Assembly: GCF_013337765.1 (NCBI RefSeq) | Contig: NZ_VBSB01000001.1 | Span: 106,177-170,176, forward strand | DNA length: 64,000 nucleotides | DNA from: Mycolicibacterium sphagni | GTDB lineage: Bacteria > Actinomycetota > Actinomycetes > Mycobacteriales > Mycobacteriaceae | Direction: 5' to 3' | Shown: in pieces, positions 1-8,593 of the stretch | Position numbering within the stretch: position 1 is the first letter of the stretch | How the letters are laid out: every line of letters starts with the position of its first letter | The notes under the pieces: generated by a model | Databases searched by the model: none | What the model was told of the DNA's origin: nothing | The model's input: only the letters and a program-made list of their open reading frames with translations | Position numbers and translations under genes: made by a program

Positions 1-549
1 CCCTGCGGACGCGGGCTCACCAGCACTATTCGCCGGCTTGGCGAACTCCGTACAGTAGCGGCCCTCCAGCAGATGGTGAAGGATCTCCAGATTGCGATCG
101 AACAGTTCGTGCCGGGCCGAGAAGTCGACCCCGAAGGTGTTGAAGGCCTGCAGATCTCCCCGGGCCCCGCCCAATCCGACCTGGACTCGGCCGCCTGAGA
201 TCTCGTCCAGCACCGAGAGATCCTCGGCGAGCCGGATGGGGTGTTCGAAGGGCAGGGCGACGACCGCTGTGCCCAGCTGGATCCGCTTGGTCCGCGCCGC
301 CGCAGCGGCGAGCACGACCAGAGGAGCCGGAACCCCACCGTCCTCGGGGCTGAAATGGTGCTGCCCGATCCAGACGCTGTCGTATCCGATTTCCTCAGCG
401 ACGACGATGCTTTCGATCAGCTCGTCGTAGGTGCGTCGCGCTGGCTGGTCGGTTGGGCTGGGTACCTGAGTGAAGAATCCCAGTGCGAATTGCTTACCCG
501 GTTGACGCAGACGCGCTGCGCGCTCCTCTAGCTGTTCAGACACTGACAT
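1..549 (-). CDS. LLM-class flavin-dependent oxidoreductase, N-terminal part
   Basis: This is the first 183 codons of a luciferase-like monooxygenase; the C-terminus lies beyond the window start. The N-terminus reads MSVSEQLEERAARLRQPGKQ, followed by FALGFFTQVPSP, an SVWIGQHHF block, and the RLAEDLSVLDEISGGRVQVG segment typical of bacterial luciferase-fold flavin enzymes, which use reduced FMN or F420. I chose the ATG at 549; it overlaps the 3' end of the upstream cysteine synthase by 14 bp on the same strand, so the two are probably co-transcribed. The substrate cannot be told. The family call is firm; the exact start is fairly sure. Confidence 0.85.
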   Translation of the reverse strand, partial: MSVSEQLEERAARLRQPGKQFALGFFTQVPSPTDQPARRTYDELIESIVVAEEIGYDSVWIGQHHFSPEDGGVPAPLVVLAAAAARTKRIQLGTAVVALPFEHPIRLAEDLSVLDEISGGRVQVGLGGARGDLQAFNTFGVDFSARHELFDRNLEILHHLLEGRYCTEFAKPANSAGEPASAG

Positions 550-1516
550 GCTCGCGGAGCACTCCGTTCTCGTCGAAGGCGTCCTGGAACAGGTAGCTCG
601 AGATGTAGCGATCGGCGGAGTCCGGCACCAGCGTGACGATCGTCCGAATGGAGGGGTCTGCACGTTCGGCGACTTGCCTGGCGGCGGCTACTGCGGCTCC
701 CCCGCTGAGGCCGGCGGGAATTCCGGCGTGCCTGGCGAGTTCCCTGGCCGTGGCGGCTGCGTCGTACTCGGTGACACGCAGAATTTCGTCGACGACCTCG
801 TCGGCGAAATTCGGACTCTTGAAGTTGGGCCCCAGGCCGTAGATCTTGTGCGGATTGAATTCCTCGCCGCTCAGAACCGCGGAATTGTCGGGTTCGACCG
901 CGAAGATCTTGATACCCGGGTTCTGCTCTTTCAGGAAGGATCCGACACCGCTGATCGTCCCGCCCGAGCCGACGCCGACGACAACCGCGTCGACGTCTCC
1001 TGCGGTGTCGCGCCAGATCTCGGGTCCCGTCGTCTGCCGATGGATTTCGCGATTGATGGGAATGATGAACTGGTGCACGAAGAATGCGCCGGGAGTGCTG
1101 TTGGCGATCCTCTCGGCTTCTTCCACCGATCCGCGCACACCGTCTTCCTTCGGTGTCAGGACGAGTTCCGCCCCGAGGTTTTGGATGACAACTTTCCGTT
1201 CGTAACTCGTGTCTTCATAGATGACGATGACGACGCGATAGCCGCGGGCGGCTCCGGCGGCTGCGAGTCCGATGCCGAGGTTTCCGCTGCTCGCAGCGAC
1301 GATCGTGCCGCCTGGTTGCAGCTTTCCGGTCTTCTCCGCGAAGTCGATCGCGCCGACCGAGAGTCGATCTTTCACGCTGGTGGTGGGATTGAAGTACTCG
1401 AGCTTTGCGAGCAGCTCGACGCCTTCGGTTGCGAAATGGTCGTTCAAACGCACGAGGGGCGTGCCGCCCACCGTCTGTGTGACGTCGTCGAAGATTCGTT
1501 TCTGGTCGGTTGTCAC
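536..1516 (-). CDS. Cysteine synthase / PLP-dependent beta-replacement enzyme (CysK-like paralogue)
   Basis: 326 aa, full length for the fold-type II PLP family (about 310-330 aa). The PLP lysine is in PTTSVKDRL (about residue 49). The phosphate-binding glycine loop is VGVGSGGTISGVG (about 180-192). Two substrate loops depart from classical CysK: SSGNLG replaces the usual TSGNTG, and GLSGGA replaces the usual G(I/V)SSGA. That suggests a paralogue with a different sulfur donor or amino-acid substrate rather than the housekeeping O-acetylserine sulfhydrylase, but this is inference. Start is GTG at 1516 with GGGA five bases upstream. It lies upstream of, and overlaps, the flavin oxidoreductase. 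Confidence 0.85.
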   Translation of the reverse strand: MTTDQKRIFDDVTQTVGGTPLVRLNDHFATEGVELLAKLEYFNPTTSVKDRLSVGAIDFAEKTGKLQPGGTIVAASSGNLGIGLAAAGAARGYRVVIVIYEDTSYERKVVIQNLGAELVLTPKEDGVRGSVEEAERIANSTPGAFFVHQFIIPINREIHRQTTGPEIWRDTAGDVDAVVVGVGSGGTISGVGSFLKEQNPGIKIFAVEPDNSAVLSGEEFNPHKIYGLGPNFKSPNFADEVVDEILRVTEYDAAATARELARHAGIPAGLSGGAAVAAARQVAERADPSIRTIVTLVPDSADRYISSYLFQDAFDENGVLREHVSV

Positions 1517-1656
1517 GTTGTCCCGTATCCGTTAGGCGTTGCCCCATAACGGGGTTGGGGGAAAATTAACAACGCCCCGAGGGGATTGAAACGGATAAAA
1601 GCAAGGTGAATCGAAGTCGCCCAAGCCAGGCCCGGAACTACCTGACGGACGCCAGC

Positions 1657-2139
1657 TCAGCCTGCCGGTCGCTCGTTGGGTCCCCAGTTCCACACGGTCG
1701 CATCGGCCTGCGGATACTGCATGCAGACATCGGTTGCTTTGGCCACGACACCCTTGTTGTTGAAGAACAACTTCGCCCAGTTGCCCCAGTGGGTGGCCAT
1801 CTGCTCGTAGTAGACGTTGGTCGCGGTGTCTTCGGAATACTGTCGGCGGCCGACTGCATCGAGGGAGAAGAACCAGTAGATGCGATCGCGGGCCGCGTCC
1901 TCGACGTCGACGGGGCGGTTGTTGTAGTCGATCATGTACCGCTGGTAGTACACCGGCGAGGTGTCGCGAGCCGCGGCCATGTACTGGTCGACCGTGCAGG
2001 TGGTCTGGATGATCCGCTTGGGAATCGGGTAGTCATCGCTGGCGTCCGCTGCGGCCTTTCCCGGCAGCGCGACCACGCCGGCGACCATGGCACCGACGAT
2101 CAAAGCTGTCCACATCGGACCCCGAAGTCGTTCTCGCAT
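1657..2139 (-). CDS. Secreted DUF5078-type mycobacterial protein
   Basis: Small exported protein of about 160 aa with a signal peptide (hydrophobic WTALIVGAMVAGVVALP, then AAAD as the probable cleavage zone). The mature part is rich in Tyr and Trp and has two cysteines (TTCTVDQYM and DVCMQYP) that could pair outside the cell. I recognise it as the DUF5078 family found beside mycobacterial MmpL genes; function unknown. Last gene of the mmpS-mmpL-DUF732 operon. A GTG at 2151 overlaps the previous stop as GTGA but abuts the GGAGG, so the ATG at 2139, 12 bases from the GGAGG, is preferred with limited certainty. Confidence 0.75.
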   Translation of the reverse strand: MRERLRGPMWTALIVGAMVAGVVALPGKAAADASDDYPIPKRIIQTTCTVDQYMAAARDTSPVYYQRYMIDYNNRPVDVEDAARDRIYWFFSLDAVGRRQYSEDTATNVYYEQMATHWGNWAKLFFNNKGVVAKATDVCMQYPQADATVWNWGPNERPAG

Positions 2140-2147
2140 AGTTTGTC

Positions 2148-2510
2148 TCACCCTCCACTAGTCCCGGCTGCCTGCTGTAACAGGACCTGCTTGTCCGGAC
2201 AGTAGACCGGGTAGGCCAAGCCCAGGAACTGCCAGGCTTGTGCTGTCGTGGCGTTCTTCGGCAGTTGTCGCGAAACGAACCGGGCGGAGTCCGATGCGTT
2301 GTGGTCGACCCCGCGATCGAGGCGCTCACAAGCGATCTTGGCGATCCAGGCGTTGTAGTCCCTCGGCCCGTAGACACCCACGGTGTGAAGCTGATTCGCG
2401 AAATCGGTGTCCGGGTCGGCGTGGGCGGCGGCCGGTGCCGCGATCATCAACGGGACGACAGCGGCCGCAGTGATGATCCTGATTACCGGCCGGCGTCTGC
2501 TCGTCGTCAT
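2148..2510 (-). CDS. DUF732 domain secreted protein
   Basis: 120 aa with a signal peptide: positive [11 protein letters not shown], a hydrophobic [18 protein letters not shown] stretch and cleavage near AHADPDTDF. The mature domain carries the DUF732 pattern: [15 protein letters not shown] near its start, and paired cysteines in [10 protein letters not shown] and VYCPDKQ. DUF732 proteins are small actinobacterial cell-envelope or secreted proteins of unknown role. The ATG overlaps the mmpL stop as ATGA and its own stop overlaps a GTG of the next gene, so it is translated within the export operon and may be an extracytoplasmic partner of the transporter. Confidence 0.85.
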   Translation of the reverse strand: MTTSRRRPVIRIITAAAVVPLMIAAPAAAHADPDTDFANQLHTVGVYGPRDYNAWIAKIACERLDRGVDHNASDSARFVSRQLPKNATTAQAWQFLGLAYPVYCPDKQVLLQQAAGTSGG

Positions 2511-5407
2511 GCCGACACTTCCTCACGGTCAGGGTCAGGCTTGGGCGCCGGCCACGGCTGCGGGCGAGGGCGAGGCCGGACATGTTGCGGCCACCAGAAC
2601 CAGCGACCGAGCAGCGTGGCGATCGACGGTGTCAGCAGTGATCGCACGACCAGGGTGTCGAACAGCAGACCCAGTCCTATGGTCGTGCCGACCTGTCCGA
2701 TGACGACCATCTTGCTCACCGCCATCGAGGCCATGGTGAAGGCGAAAACCATACCGGCGGCGGTGACAACGGAGCCGGTCCCCACCATCGCTCTGATGAT
2801 CCCGGTCTTCACGCCGGCGTGGATCTCTTCCTTCATGCGCGACACCAGAAGCAGGTTGTAGTCCGCGCCGACGGCCAGCAAGACGATCACTGACATCGGC
2901 ATCACCATCCAGTGCAACGGCAGCCCGATGAGGTGCTGCCAGAGCAAAACGGACAGGCCGAACGATGCGGCGAGACTGAGCACCACGGTGCCCACGATGA
3001 CCGCCGCGGCCGCCAGGGCTCTAGTGAGGATCACCATGATGACGAAGATCAGGATCAGCGCTGCGATCGCGGCGATGATCAGATCCCAGTTGGCCCCTTG
3101 TTGCATGTCGGCGTACATCGCTGCACTGCCACCGAGGTAGATGCTGGACCCCTCCAGCGGGGTTCCCTTGATCGCGTCGGCTGCAGCGATCTTGAGCGGC
3201 TCGATTCGTGAGGTACCTTCCTCGGTCAGCGGATCACCCTGGTGAATGATGGTGAAGCGGACAGCGTGTCCGTCAGGTGAGAGGAACAACTTGATACCGC
3301 GTTTGAAATCGTCGTTGTCGAAGGCTTCCGGTGGCAGGTAGAAGGAGTCGTCGTTCTTGGCAGCGTCGAAGGCCTGGCCCATCGCGGCGTTGTCCTTGAG
3401 CGAGGCCATGTTCTGGTCCTGCTGGGCCTTCTGCGCTTGATACTGATTGAGCATCAGCTGCTTCTGGCTCTTCATCGACGCGATCATCGGCGGCATGATC
3501 GTCACCATCTGTCCGGTCAGGTCGGACATCCGGTGAAGATCGGGCACGATGTCTTGGAAATCGTCCGACATCGTCGAGATGCCGTCGAGCGAGTCGAACA
3601 CCGAGCGCAGCGACCAGCACATCGGAATGTCGAAACAGTGTGGCTCCCAATAGAAATAGTTGCGGATCGGCCGGAATTGATCGTCGAAGTCGGCAAGGTG
3701 GTCACGCACGGTCGCGATGTCGGCGGAGGTGACGTCCATCTTGGCGGCCATACTCCGGGTGACATCGGACAGCTGCTGGGTGATGCCCTGCATCTTGGTC
3801 ATCGAGTCGATACTGACCTGCATGTCGTCGGCTTGTTTGAGAGTGTTGGCGATGATGGTCTGCTGGTAGTCGTTGTTCATGATCTGACCAGTACCGTTCT
3901 GGCTCAACGAGTACGGAATCGTGGAGTGCTCGATCGGCTTACCCTCAGGCCGGGTGATGGTCTGCACCTGTGCTATTCCGTGCACTCGCGCCAGCGCTTT
4001 GGCGATCTTGTCGATGACGAGGAAGTCGGCCGGATTGCGCAGATCGTGGTCGGCCTCGACCATCAGAAGATCGGGGTTCATCTTGGCCCGGGAGAAGTGC
4101 CGCTCCGCCGCGGTGTAACCGACGTTGGCAGAAACGCTGTCGGGCAGATAGATTCGATCGTTGTAGGTCGTGTGGTAGCCGGGCAGGGTCAGCAGACCAA
4201 CCAGCGATACCGCCAATGCGCAGACCAGAACGGCCCCGGGCCAACGGACGGTGGCAGTCCCCACCTTGTGCCAAAGCGTGTGTCTACCATTTACTTTCGG
4301 CTCCAAGACCCGGCCGAAACGGCTCGCCAGCGAGATCAGGGCCGGCCCCAATGTCAGCAACATGGCGACCACGATCACCATGCCGCAGGCCAAGGGGATA
4401 CCCATGGTCTGGAAGTAGGGCAGCCTAGTGAAGTGTAGACAGAAGGTTGCGCCCGCTATGGTGAGCCCTGACGCCAGCACCACGTGGGCCGTGCCGTGAA
4501 ACATGGTGTAGTAGGCCGATTCCCGGTCTTCACCCGCCCGGCGTGCCTCCTGATACCTACCGATCAGGAAGATTGCGTAGTCCGTTGCCGCAGCGATAGC
4601 CAGCGTGACGACCATGTTGGTCGCGAATGTCGTCAGCCCGAAAACGTTGTGGTACCCCAAGAACGCCACCACTCCCCTGGCGCCGGACAGTCCGAGCCCC
4701 ATCATCACCATCACGATCAGGGTGGTGATTACCGAACGGTAGACGATCAGCAGCATGATGGCGATGACGCCGAACGTGACGAGTTCGATCGTCTGCATGC
4801 TCTTGTCGCCCACGATGTTCTGATCAGTGGTGGTGGCTGCAGGTCCGGTGACGTAACCCTTCACCCCCGGTGGGGCCGGTGTGTCCGCGATGATCTTGCG
4901 GACGGCCTCCACCGATTCATTCGCGAGTGTCTCGCCTTGGTCACCGCCGATGTACACCTGGACGTAGGCAGCTTTGTTATCGGCGCTCTGTGCGGCCGCG
5001 GCGGTGAACGAGTCGCCCCAGAAGTCCTGAACATGCTGGACATGTTTGGTGTCTGCGCGGAGTTCGGCGACGATCTTGTCGTAGTACGTATGCGCCTCGG
5101 GACCCAGTGGCTGGTCACCTTCGAGGACCACCATCACCGAGCTGCTGGTGTTGTACTCCTTGAACACCTGACCCACCCGTTTGGTGGCGATCAGTGACGG
5201 CGCATCGTTGGGACTCATCGAGACCGCACGGAGCTTTCCGACATCCTCGAGCGAAGGCACCACCGTGTTGAGCACCACGATCAGTGCGATCCAGCCCAGA
5301 AGGATCGGCACGGCCAACGTGCGGATGAGCCGAGGAAGTCGCGGCCGGGCCCGGTGACGGGCGGCCGGGATGGCGTCGGTCGGCGCGTCGTCGATGCCGA
5401 GGGTCAT
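2507..5407 (-). CDS. MmpL-family RND transporter (MmpL4/5-like)
   Basis: About 966 aa, the size of MmpL4/MmpL5 transporters that export lipids and siderophores across the inner membrane with an MmpS partner. One N-terminal transmembrane helix ([21 protein letters not shown]) precedes a large external loop, then a five-helix RND block with [21 protein letters not shown] (about 275-295); a second loop and a matching second block follow, with [18 protein letters not shown]. The DY pairs inside these helices are the conserved proton-relay residues of the family. The C-terminal cytoplasmic tail is Pro/Arg-rich. Start at 5407 because its ATGA overlaps the mmpS stop; an in-frame ATG at 5425 is the alternative. 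Substrate cannot be inferred. Confidence 0.93.
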   Translation of the reverse strand: MTLGIDDAPTDAIPAARHRARPRLPRLIRTLAVPILLGWIALIVVLNTVVPSLEDVGKLRAVSMSPNDAPSLIATKRVGQVFKEYNTSSSVMVVLEGDQPLGPEAHTYYDKIVAELRADTKHVQHVQDFWGDSFTAAAAQSADNKAAYVQVYIGGDQGETLANESVEAVRKIIADTPAPPGVKGYVTGPAATTTDQNIVGDKSMQTIELVTFGVIAIMLLIVYRSVITTLIVMVMMGLGLSGARGVVAFLGYHNVFGLTTFATNMVVTLAIAAATDYAIFLIGRYQEARRAGEDRESAYYTMFHGTAHVVLASGLTIAGATFCLHFTRLPYFQTMGIPLACGMVIVVAMLLTLGPALISLASRFGRVLEPKVNGRHTLWHKVGTATVRWPGAVLVCALAVSLVGLLTLPGYHTTYNDRIYLPDSVSANVGYTAAERHFSRAKMNPDLLMVEADHDLRNPADFLVIDKIAKALARVHGIAQVQTITRPEGKPIEHSTIPYSLSQNGTGQIMNNDYQQTIIANTLKQADDMQVSIDSMTKMQGITQQLSDVTRSMAAKMDVTSADIATVRDHLADFDDQFRPIRNYFYWEPHCFDIPMCWSLRSVFDSLDGISTMSDDFQDIVPDLHRMSDLTGQMVTIMPPMIASMKSQKQLMLNQYQAQKAQQDQNMASLKDNAAMGQAFDAAKNDDSFYLPPEAFDNDDFKRGIKLFLSPDGHAVRFTIIHQGDPLTEEGTSRIEPLKIAAADAIKGTPLEGSSIYLGGSAAMYADMQQGANWDLIIAAIAALILIFVIMVILTRALAAAAVIVGTVVLSLAASFGLSVLLWQHLIGLPLHWMVMPMSVIVLLAVGADYNLLLVSRMKEEIHAGVKTGIIRAMVGTGSVVTAAGMVFAFTMASMAVSKMVVIGQVGTTIGLGLLFDTLVVRSLLTPSIATLLGRWFWWPQHVRPRPRPQPWPAPKPDPDREEVSA

Positions 5408-5904
5408 GCGGACTTCACCAGGCAATAGGTTGCGGCGTTCATTCCCGCAGCGGTCCTTTCCTCTTTGACCACGTCATCGACGGTGATCCGGCATCCGATT
5501 TCGCTTCCGTCGCCCTGGGCAACGATGTTCGGCGAGGCCGACGGGTTCGTCGTCCGCAGCGTCAATGTCCATGGCAGCGACACACTTCCGGTCCGCTGGG
5601 GCGTGCCGTCGAGGTCCACATAGTTGATCTGCGCGACGGCGCCGGAACCGAACACCTCGTAGGTCACCACTTTGGGATTGAAGTCCTCCGCGCCGTCGGA
5701 GGTAATTGGCGTCACGACAACCGGGTTCGAACCGAAGATCTCGCGGGCATTCTTCACCGCCGCGACTCCCGCCGCGGCGACGACGACGACGAGAACCGGG
5801 ATCCACAACCGGCCGAGCAGCCCAATTCGCGGGGACACCACAGCGGCTGATTGACGTTGGTCGTCATCGGTTGTCGTGAGCGGGGGGTCGTCAACAGTTG
5901 TCAT
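5404..5904 (-). CDS. MmpS-family accessory membrane protein
   Basis: 166 aa. A cytoplasmic N-terminus rich in Thr/Asp is followed by one transmembrane helix ([20 protein letters not shown], about 28-48) and an external beta-rich domain with the MmpS signature [14 protein letters not shown]...[13 protein letters not shown] and [24 protein letters not shown]. MmpS proteins work as periplasmic adaptors for their cognate MmpL. It is the first gene of a four-gene operon; the mmpL start overlaps its stop. The promoter region carries a sigma-70-like promoter and a perfect palindrome (separate entries), pointing to control by the divergent TetR gene. Confidence 0.92.
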   Translation of the reverse strand: MTTVDDPPLTTTDDDQRQSAAVVSPRIGLLGRLWIPVLVVVVAAAGVAAVKNAREIFGSNPVVVTPITSDGAEDFNPKVVTYEVFGSGAVAQINYVDLDGTPQRTGSVSLPWTLTLRTTNPSASPNIVAQGDGSEIGCRITVDDVVKEERTAAGMNAATYCLVKSA

Positions 5905-5950
5905 GGCGCCGGCCTTTCAGCGTGGACGACCGCGGTTCGAGCGGCCGGGA

Positions 5951-5964
5951 GTACTGATCAGTAC
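5951..5964. promoter_or_regulatory. Perfect palindrome, probable TetR operator of the mmpS operon
   Basis: GTACTGATCAGTAC is a perfect 14-bp inverted repeat located 47-60 bases upstream of the mmpS start, between the proposed -10 box and the start codon, in the space shared with the divergent tetR gene. Size, symmetry and position fit a TetR operator that would block mmpS transcription. A second, looser inverted repeat (AGATAAG at 5969-5975, CTTATCT at 6006-6012) flanks the promoter. Binding is inferred, not shown. Confidence 0.6.
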
Positions 5965-5972
5965 CGAGAGAT

Positions 5973-6001
5973 AAGCTAACCAAAAAAACGGATAGGGTCA
6001 A
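5973..6001 (-). promoter_or_regulatory. Putative sigma-70-type promoter of mmpS-mmpL operon
   Basis: On the minus strand TTGACC (complement of 5996-6001) and TAGCTT (complement of 5973-5978) are separated by 17 bases, a good match to the housekeeping consensus. The expected transcription start falls about at the palindrome 5951-5964, so a bound repressor would directly cover the start site. Confidence 0.5.
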
Positions 6002-6037
6002 TCCACTTATCTTGTGGCGGTCGTTACACTCGCTCTG

Positions 6038-6718
6038 GTGAGACCCGATTCGGCCAAGGACCGCCCGCTACGCAAGGACGCCCAACGCAACCGGCAGCGC
6101 ATCATCGACGCGGCCCGCGACCTCTTTGCGCACAAGGGCCTCGAGCCCAGCCTCAACGACGTCGCGCACCACGCCCGGGTCGGAGTCGGCACCGTGTATC
6201 GGAGGTTCGCCACGAAGGAATCCCTGCTCGAAGCGATCTTCGAGGAGGGTTTGAACCAGCTGAGCGCGCTCGCGGAACGGGCGGCGCTTCAGCATGATTC
6301 GTGGCAGGGCTTCGCGTGGTTCGTCGAGCAGATGTGCCAGTTGACCGCGACCGATCGAGGATTGCGGGAGGTGGCCTTCAGCAAGAGCTATGCCGGCGAC
6401 CGGGTCAACTCCGCCCAAGAACGTCTGGTTCCCGCACTGAACAAGCTGGTCGAGCGAGCACAGGCGGACGGCCACCTACGGCCGGAAATCGCCGCTCCGG
6501 ACATGCCCATCCTCGGATTGCTCGCCGGAACCGTGAGCGAGTTCGCCGGTGCGGTCAACACCGAGCTGTGGCGCCGTTACGTGGCCCTGCTCATCGACGG
6601 GCTTCGCTGCCGGCCCGAGCAGACGCGGCTGCCGGTAAACGCACTCAGCGAAGCCGAACTGGACCTCGCCATGCACACCTGGGAGCCGGCGGGCGCACCC
6701 GCCGTCACTAACCGCTGA
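6038..6718 (+). CDS. TetR/AcrR family regulator
   Basis: About 226 aa. The N-terminal HTH is RQRIIDAARDLFAHKGLEPSLNDVAHHARVGVGTVYRRFATKESLLEAIF (roughly residues 13-62), with recognition helix VGVGTVYRRF; the C-terminal ligand domain is poorly conserved, as usual. It is divergent from mmpS, with a perfect palindrome between them, so it most likely represses the mmpS-mmpL operon and perhaps itself. An in-frame GTG at 6014 would add eight residues; I prefer GTG 6038 because the N-terminus then resembles other TetR proteins, but no clear ribosome binding site decides it. The 3' end overlaps the convergent mfpA end by 11 bp. Confidence 0.85.
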   Translation: MRPDSAKDRPLRKDAQRNRQRIIDAARDLFAHKGLEPSLNDVAHHARVGVGTVYRRFATKESLLEAIFEEGLNQLSALAERAALQHDSWQGFAWFVEQMCQLTATDRGLREVAFSKSYAGDRVNSAQERLVPALNKLVERAQADGHLRPEIAAPDMPILGLLAGTVSEFAGAVNTELWRRYVALLIDGLRCRPEQTRLPVNALSEAELDLAMHTWEPAGAPAVTNR

Positions 6719-7256
6719 CGTCGAGACCGTGCGCGGCGGCGAACGCGAGCGCCTGCGCGATGTCGATGCGTGCGCCCCGGCAGGCCGCCGTCGTCCACAG
6801 CGTGGGGTCGATGCGTGCGCCCCGCAGATCCGCCTGCTCGAGCCGCAGCCCGTTGGTGCGCGCGCCGGTCAGGTCCGCCCCGCGCAGCACCGCCTTGCGC
6901 AAATCCGCTTGCACCAGGCTGGTTTCCCGCAGCCGGGACCCTGACATGTCCACCCCGCGCAGGTCCGCGCCGCCGAGGACCGCGAGGGTGAAGTCGACCT
7001 CGTCGCACACGATCGGGCGCAGCCGGCAGTTCTCGAAAGTCGAGCCGAGCATGCTGCAGTTACGAAAGGTGCTGTGCCACAGCGTGGTACGCAGGAACCG
7101 GCAGTTACGAAACGCCGACCCCTGGTGCACAGATTCGGACAGGTTGGCACCGCCGAAGTCGCACTCGGTGAACACCACCCGCTCGGTCTGCAGGCCGGAG
7201 AGATCTTCGTCGCGAAAGTCGTGACCGGTGAATTCGCGGTCGATCCAGTGCTGCAC
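6708..7256 (-). CDS. mfpA: Pentapeptide-repeat DNA gyrase protector MfpA
   Basis: 182 aa, almost entirely pentapeptide repeats of the A(D/N)LXX pattern (for example GADLRGVDMSGSRLRETSLVQADLRKAVLRGADLTGA, given here only in part as GADLRGVDMSGSRL), forming a right-handed beta-helix that mimics DNA. The family protects DNA gyrase and lowers fluoroquinolone susceptibility. Residues VQHWIDREFTGHDFRDEDLS match the recalled start of M. tuberculosis Rv3361c (MQQWVDCEFTGRDFRDEDLS), so the GTG at 7256 is taken as start, eight bases after the GTPase stop. Last gene of the mfpEDCBA conservon, whose GTPase MfpB is reported to modulate MfpA. Confidence 0.93.
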   Translation of the reverse strand: MQHWIDREFTGHDFRDEDLSGLQTERVVFTECDFGGANLSESVHQGSAFRNCRFLRTTLWHSTFRNCSMLGSTFENCRLRPIVCDEVDFTLAVLGGADLRGVDMSGSRLRETSLVQADLRKAVLRGADLTGARTNGLRLEQADLRGARIDPTLWTTAACRGARIDIAQALAFAAAHGLDVSG

Positions 7257-7264
7257 GCGCTGTT

Positions 7265-7846
7265 CTAAGACGCGCCGGGCGCCAGGCTGGCCAGCGCGTA
7301 CTCGCTGATCGCGATCAGCGCATCGGTGGCCGACTTTCGGTCCCTGGCATCGAGCGTTAGCACCGGCGTCGTGTCCGGCAAGGTCAGCGCACGGCGCACC
7401 TCGTCGGTGGGATACCTTGGTGCACCGTCGAATTCGTTGACCGCGATCAGGAACGGCATCTTGCGGTGCTCGAAGAAGTCCACCGCGGCAAAGCTGTCCT
7501 GCAGTCGACGCACGTCGACCAGGATGATCGCGCCGATCGCGCCGCGCACCAGGTCGTCCCACATGAACCAGAACCGGCGCTGTCCCGGGGTGCCGAACAG
7601 GTACAGCACCAGGTCGCGGTCGAGGGTGATCCGGCCGAAGTCCATCGCCACCGTCGTCGTGGTCTTGTCCGGGGTGGCCTCCAGGACGTCGACTGCGGTG
7701 GACGCGTCGGTGACCATCGCTTCGGTGCGCAGCGGCATGATCTCCGACACCGCCCCGACGAACGTGGTCTTGCCTGCACCGAACCCACCCGCCACGACGA
7801 TTTTCGTCGAAGCGGCTGTCCGCCCATCAGAGGGCTCGTAGGCCAC
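7265..7846 (-). CDS. mfpB: Conservon GTPase MfpB
   Basis: 193 aa small GTP-binding protein of the Ras-like conservon type. The P-loop is GGFGAGKTTF (about residues 20-29); DFGRI and LFGTPGQRRFWFMW correspond to G2/G3 (the PG replaces the usual AG of DxAG), and VNEFDG is the G4 motif in place of NKxD, as is usual in this family. It acts in the cytoplasm downstream of the sensor kinase/roadblock module and next to MfpA. Its start overlaps the end of the DUF742 gene by 20 bp, consistent with coupled translation. Matches Rv3362c in type and context. Confidence 0.92.
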   Translation of the reverse strand: MAYEPSDGRTAASTKIVVAGGFGAGKTTFVGAVSEIMPLRTEAMVTDASTAVDVLEATPDKTTTTVAMDFGRITLDRDLVLYLFGTPGQRRFWFMWDDLVRGAIGAIILVDVRRLQDSFAAVDFFEHRKMPFLIAVNEFDGAPRYPTDEVRRALTLPDTTPVLTLDARDRKSATDALIAISEYALASLAPGAS

Positions 7847-8183
7847 GCAGGGTCCTTCCGATCAGGTCGCGGCGCTCGTCAGGTGTCGAGCGGTCGGTCA
7901 AAGTGGTCTGTACCCGAAGATAGCCTGCCGTCACGAGATCACCGACGAGGACCCGCGCGACACCGAGCGGAAGATCTAGCAGCGCGGCGATCTCGGCCAC
8001 CGACGGACGATCGCTGCACAGCCGGCAGATTCGCCCGCGCACGTCGCCGGACGGCCAGTGATGGTGCACCGCCGACGACAGCGTCTCGATGGGCGCCTCC
8101 ACCGGAAGCTCGACGGTGGTGTCGGTGCGCCCCGCGGTCAGCGTGTACGGGCGAACCAGGTCCGCCTCGGCGTCGCCGGTCAC
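7827..8183 (-). CDS. mfpC: DUF742 conservon protein MfpC
   Basis: 118 aa DUF742 protein. It contains the family hallmarks [11 protein letters not shown] near the N-terminus and a winged-helix-like C-terminal part ([29 protein letters not shown]). DUF742 proteins always accompany roadblock and GTPase genes in actinobacterial conservons, probably as adaptors; the biochemical role is not known. The start overlaps the roadblock stop by four bases and the end overlaps mfpB by 20. Confidence 0.9.
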   Translation of the reverse strand: MTGDAEADLVRPYTLTAGRTDTTVELPVEAPIETLSSAVHHHWPSGDVRGRICRLCSDRPSVAEIAALLDLPLGVARVLVGDLVTAGYLRVQTTLTDRSTPDERRDLIGRTLRGLRAL

Positions 8184-8593
8184 GAAGGTTGCGGGGTGCG
8201 CCGGGACGAGGAGACGACGTTGCCCACTCGCTCAACCAAAACTGCCATCTCGTAACCGATTTGGCCGATGTCGCAGTTGGGTGCGGCCAGCGTGGCCAGT
8301 TGCGAGCCGTCGCCGACCCGCATCACCAACAGGTAGCCTCCCGCCATCTCCACCACCGATTGGAGCACCTGACCGGCTTCGAAGAGCTGGGCCGCTCCGG
8401 CGGCCAGGCTGGCCAGCCCGGAGGTCACCGCCGCCAGCTGCTCGGCGCGCTCGCGCGGCAGCTGCTCGCTGGCGGCGATGAGCAGGCCGTCGACCGACAC
8501 CAGCACCGCGTGGGAGGCGCCGGGGACGTCGCGGGCGAAGTTGGATACCAACCAGTCCAGCGAATTGTTCGGCGGGCGTGGCGGATTGGTCAT
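8180..8593 (-). CDS. mfpD: Roadblock/LC7 domain protein MfpD
   Basis: 137 aa roadblock/LC7 fold protein: [34 protein letters not shown] followed by [19 protein letters not shown]. Such proteins act as regulators (possible GTPase-activating partners) of MglA/Ras-like GTPases, here MfpB. ATG overlaps the stop of the sensor kinase by four bases and its stop overlaps the mfpC start, so the five genes form one tightly coupled operon. Confidence 0.92.
   Translation of the reverse strand: MTNPPRPPNNSLDWLVSNFARDVPGASHAVLVSVDGLLIAASEQLPRERAEQLAAVTSGLASLAAGAAQLFEAGQVLQSVVEMAGGYLLVMRVGDGSQLATLAAPNCDIGQIGYEMAVLVERVGNVVSSSRRTPQPS

Noticed and set aside
548..1549. 333-codon plus-strand frame opposite the cysteine synthase
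   Set aside because: Its translation is Arg/Asp/Val-rich with no known motif, while the minus-strand frame has complete PLP-enzyme motifs. High GC gives long antisense frames.
3437..4438. 333-codon plus-strand frame inside mmpL
   Set aside because: His/Val/Asp-rich shadow of the transporter; no ribosome binding site or domain.
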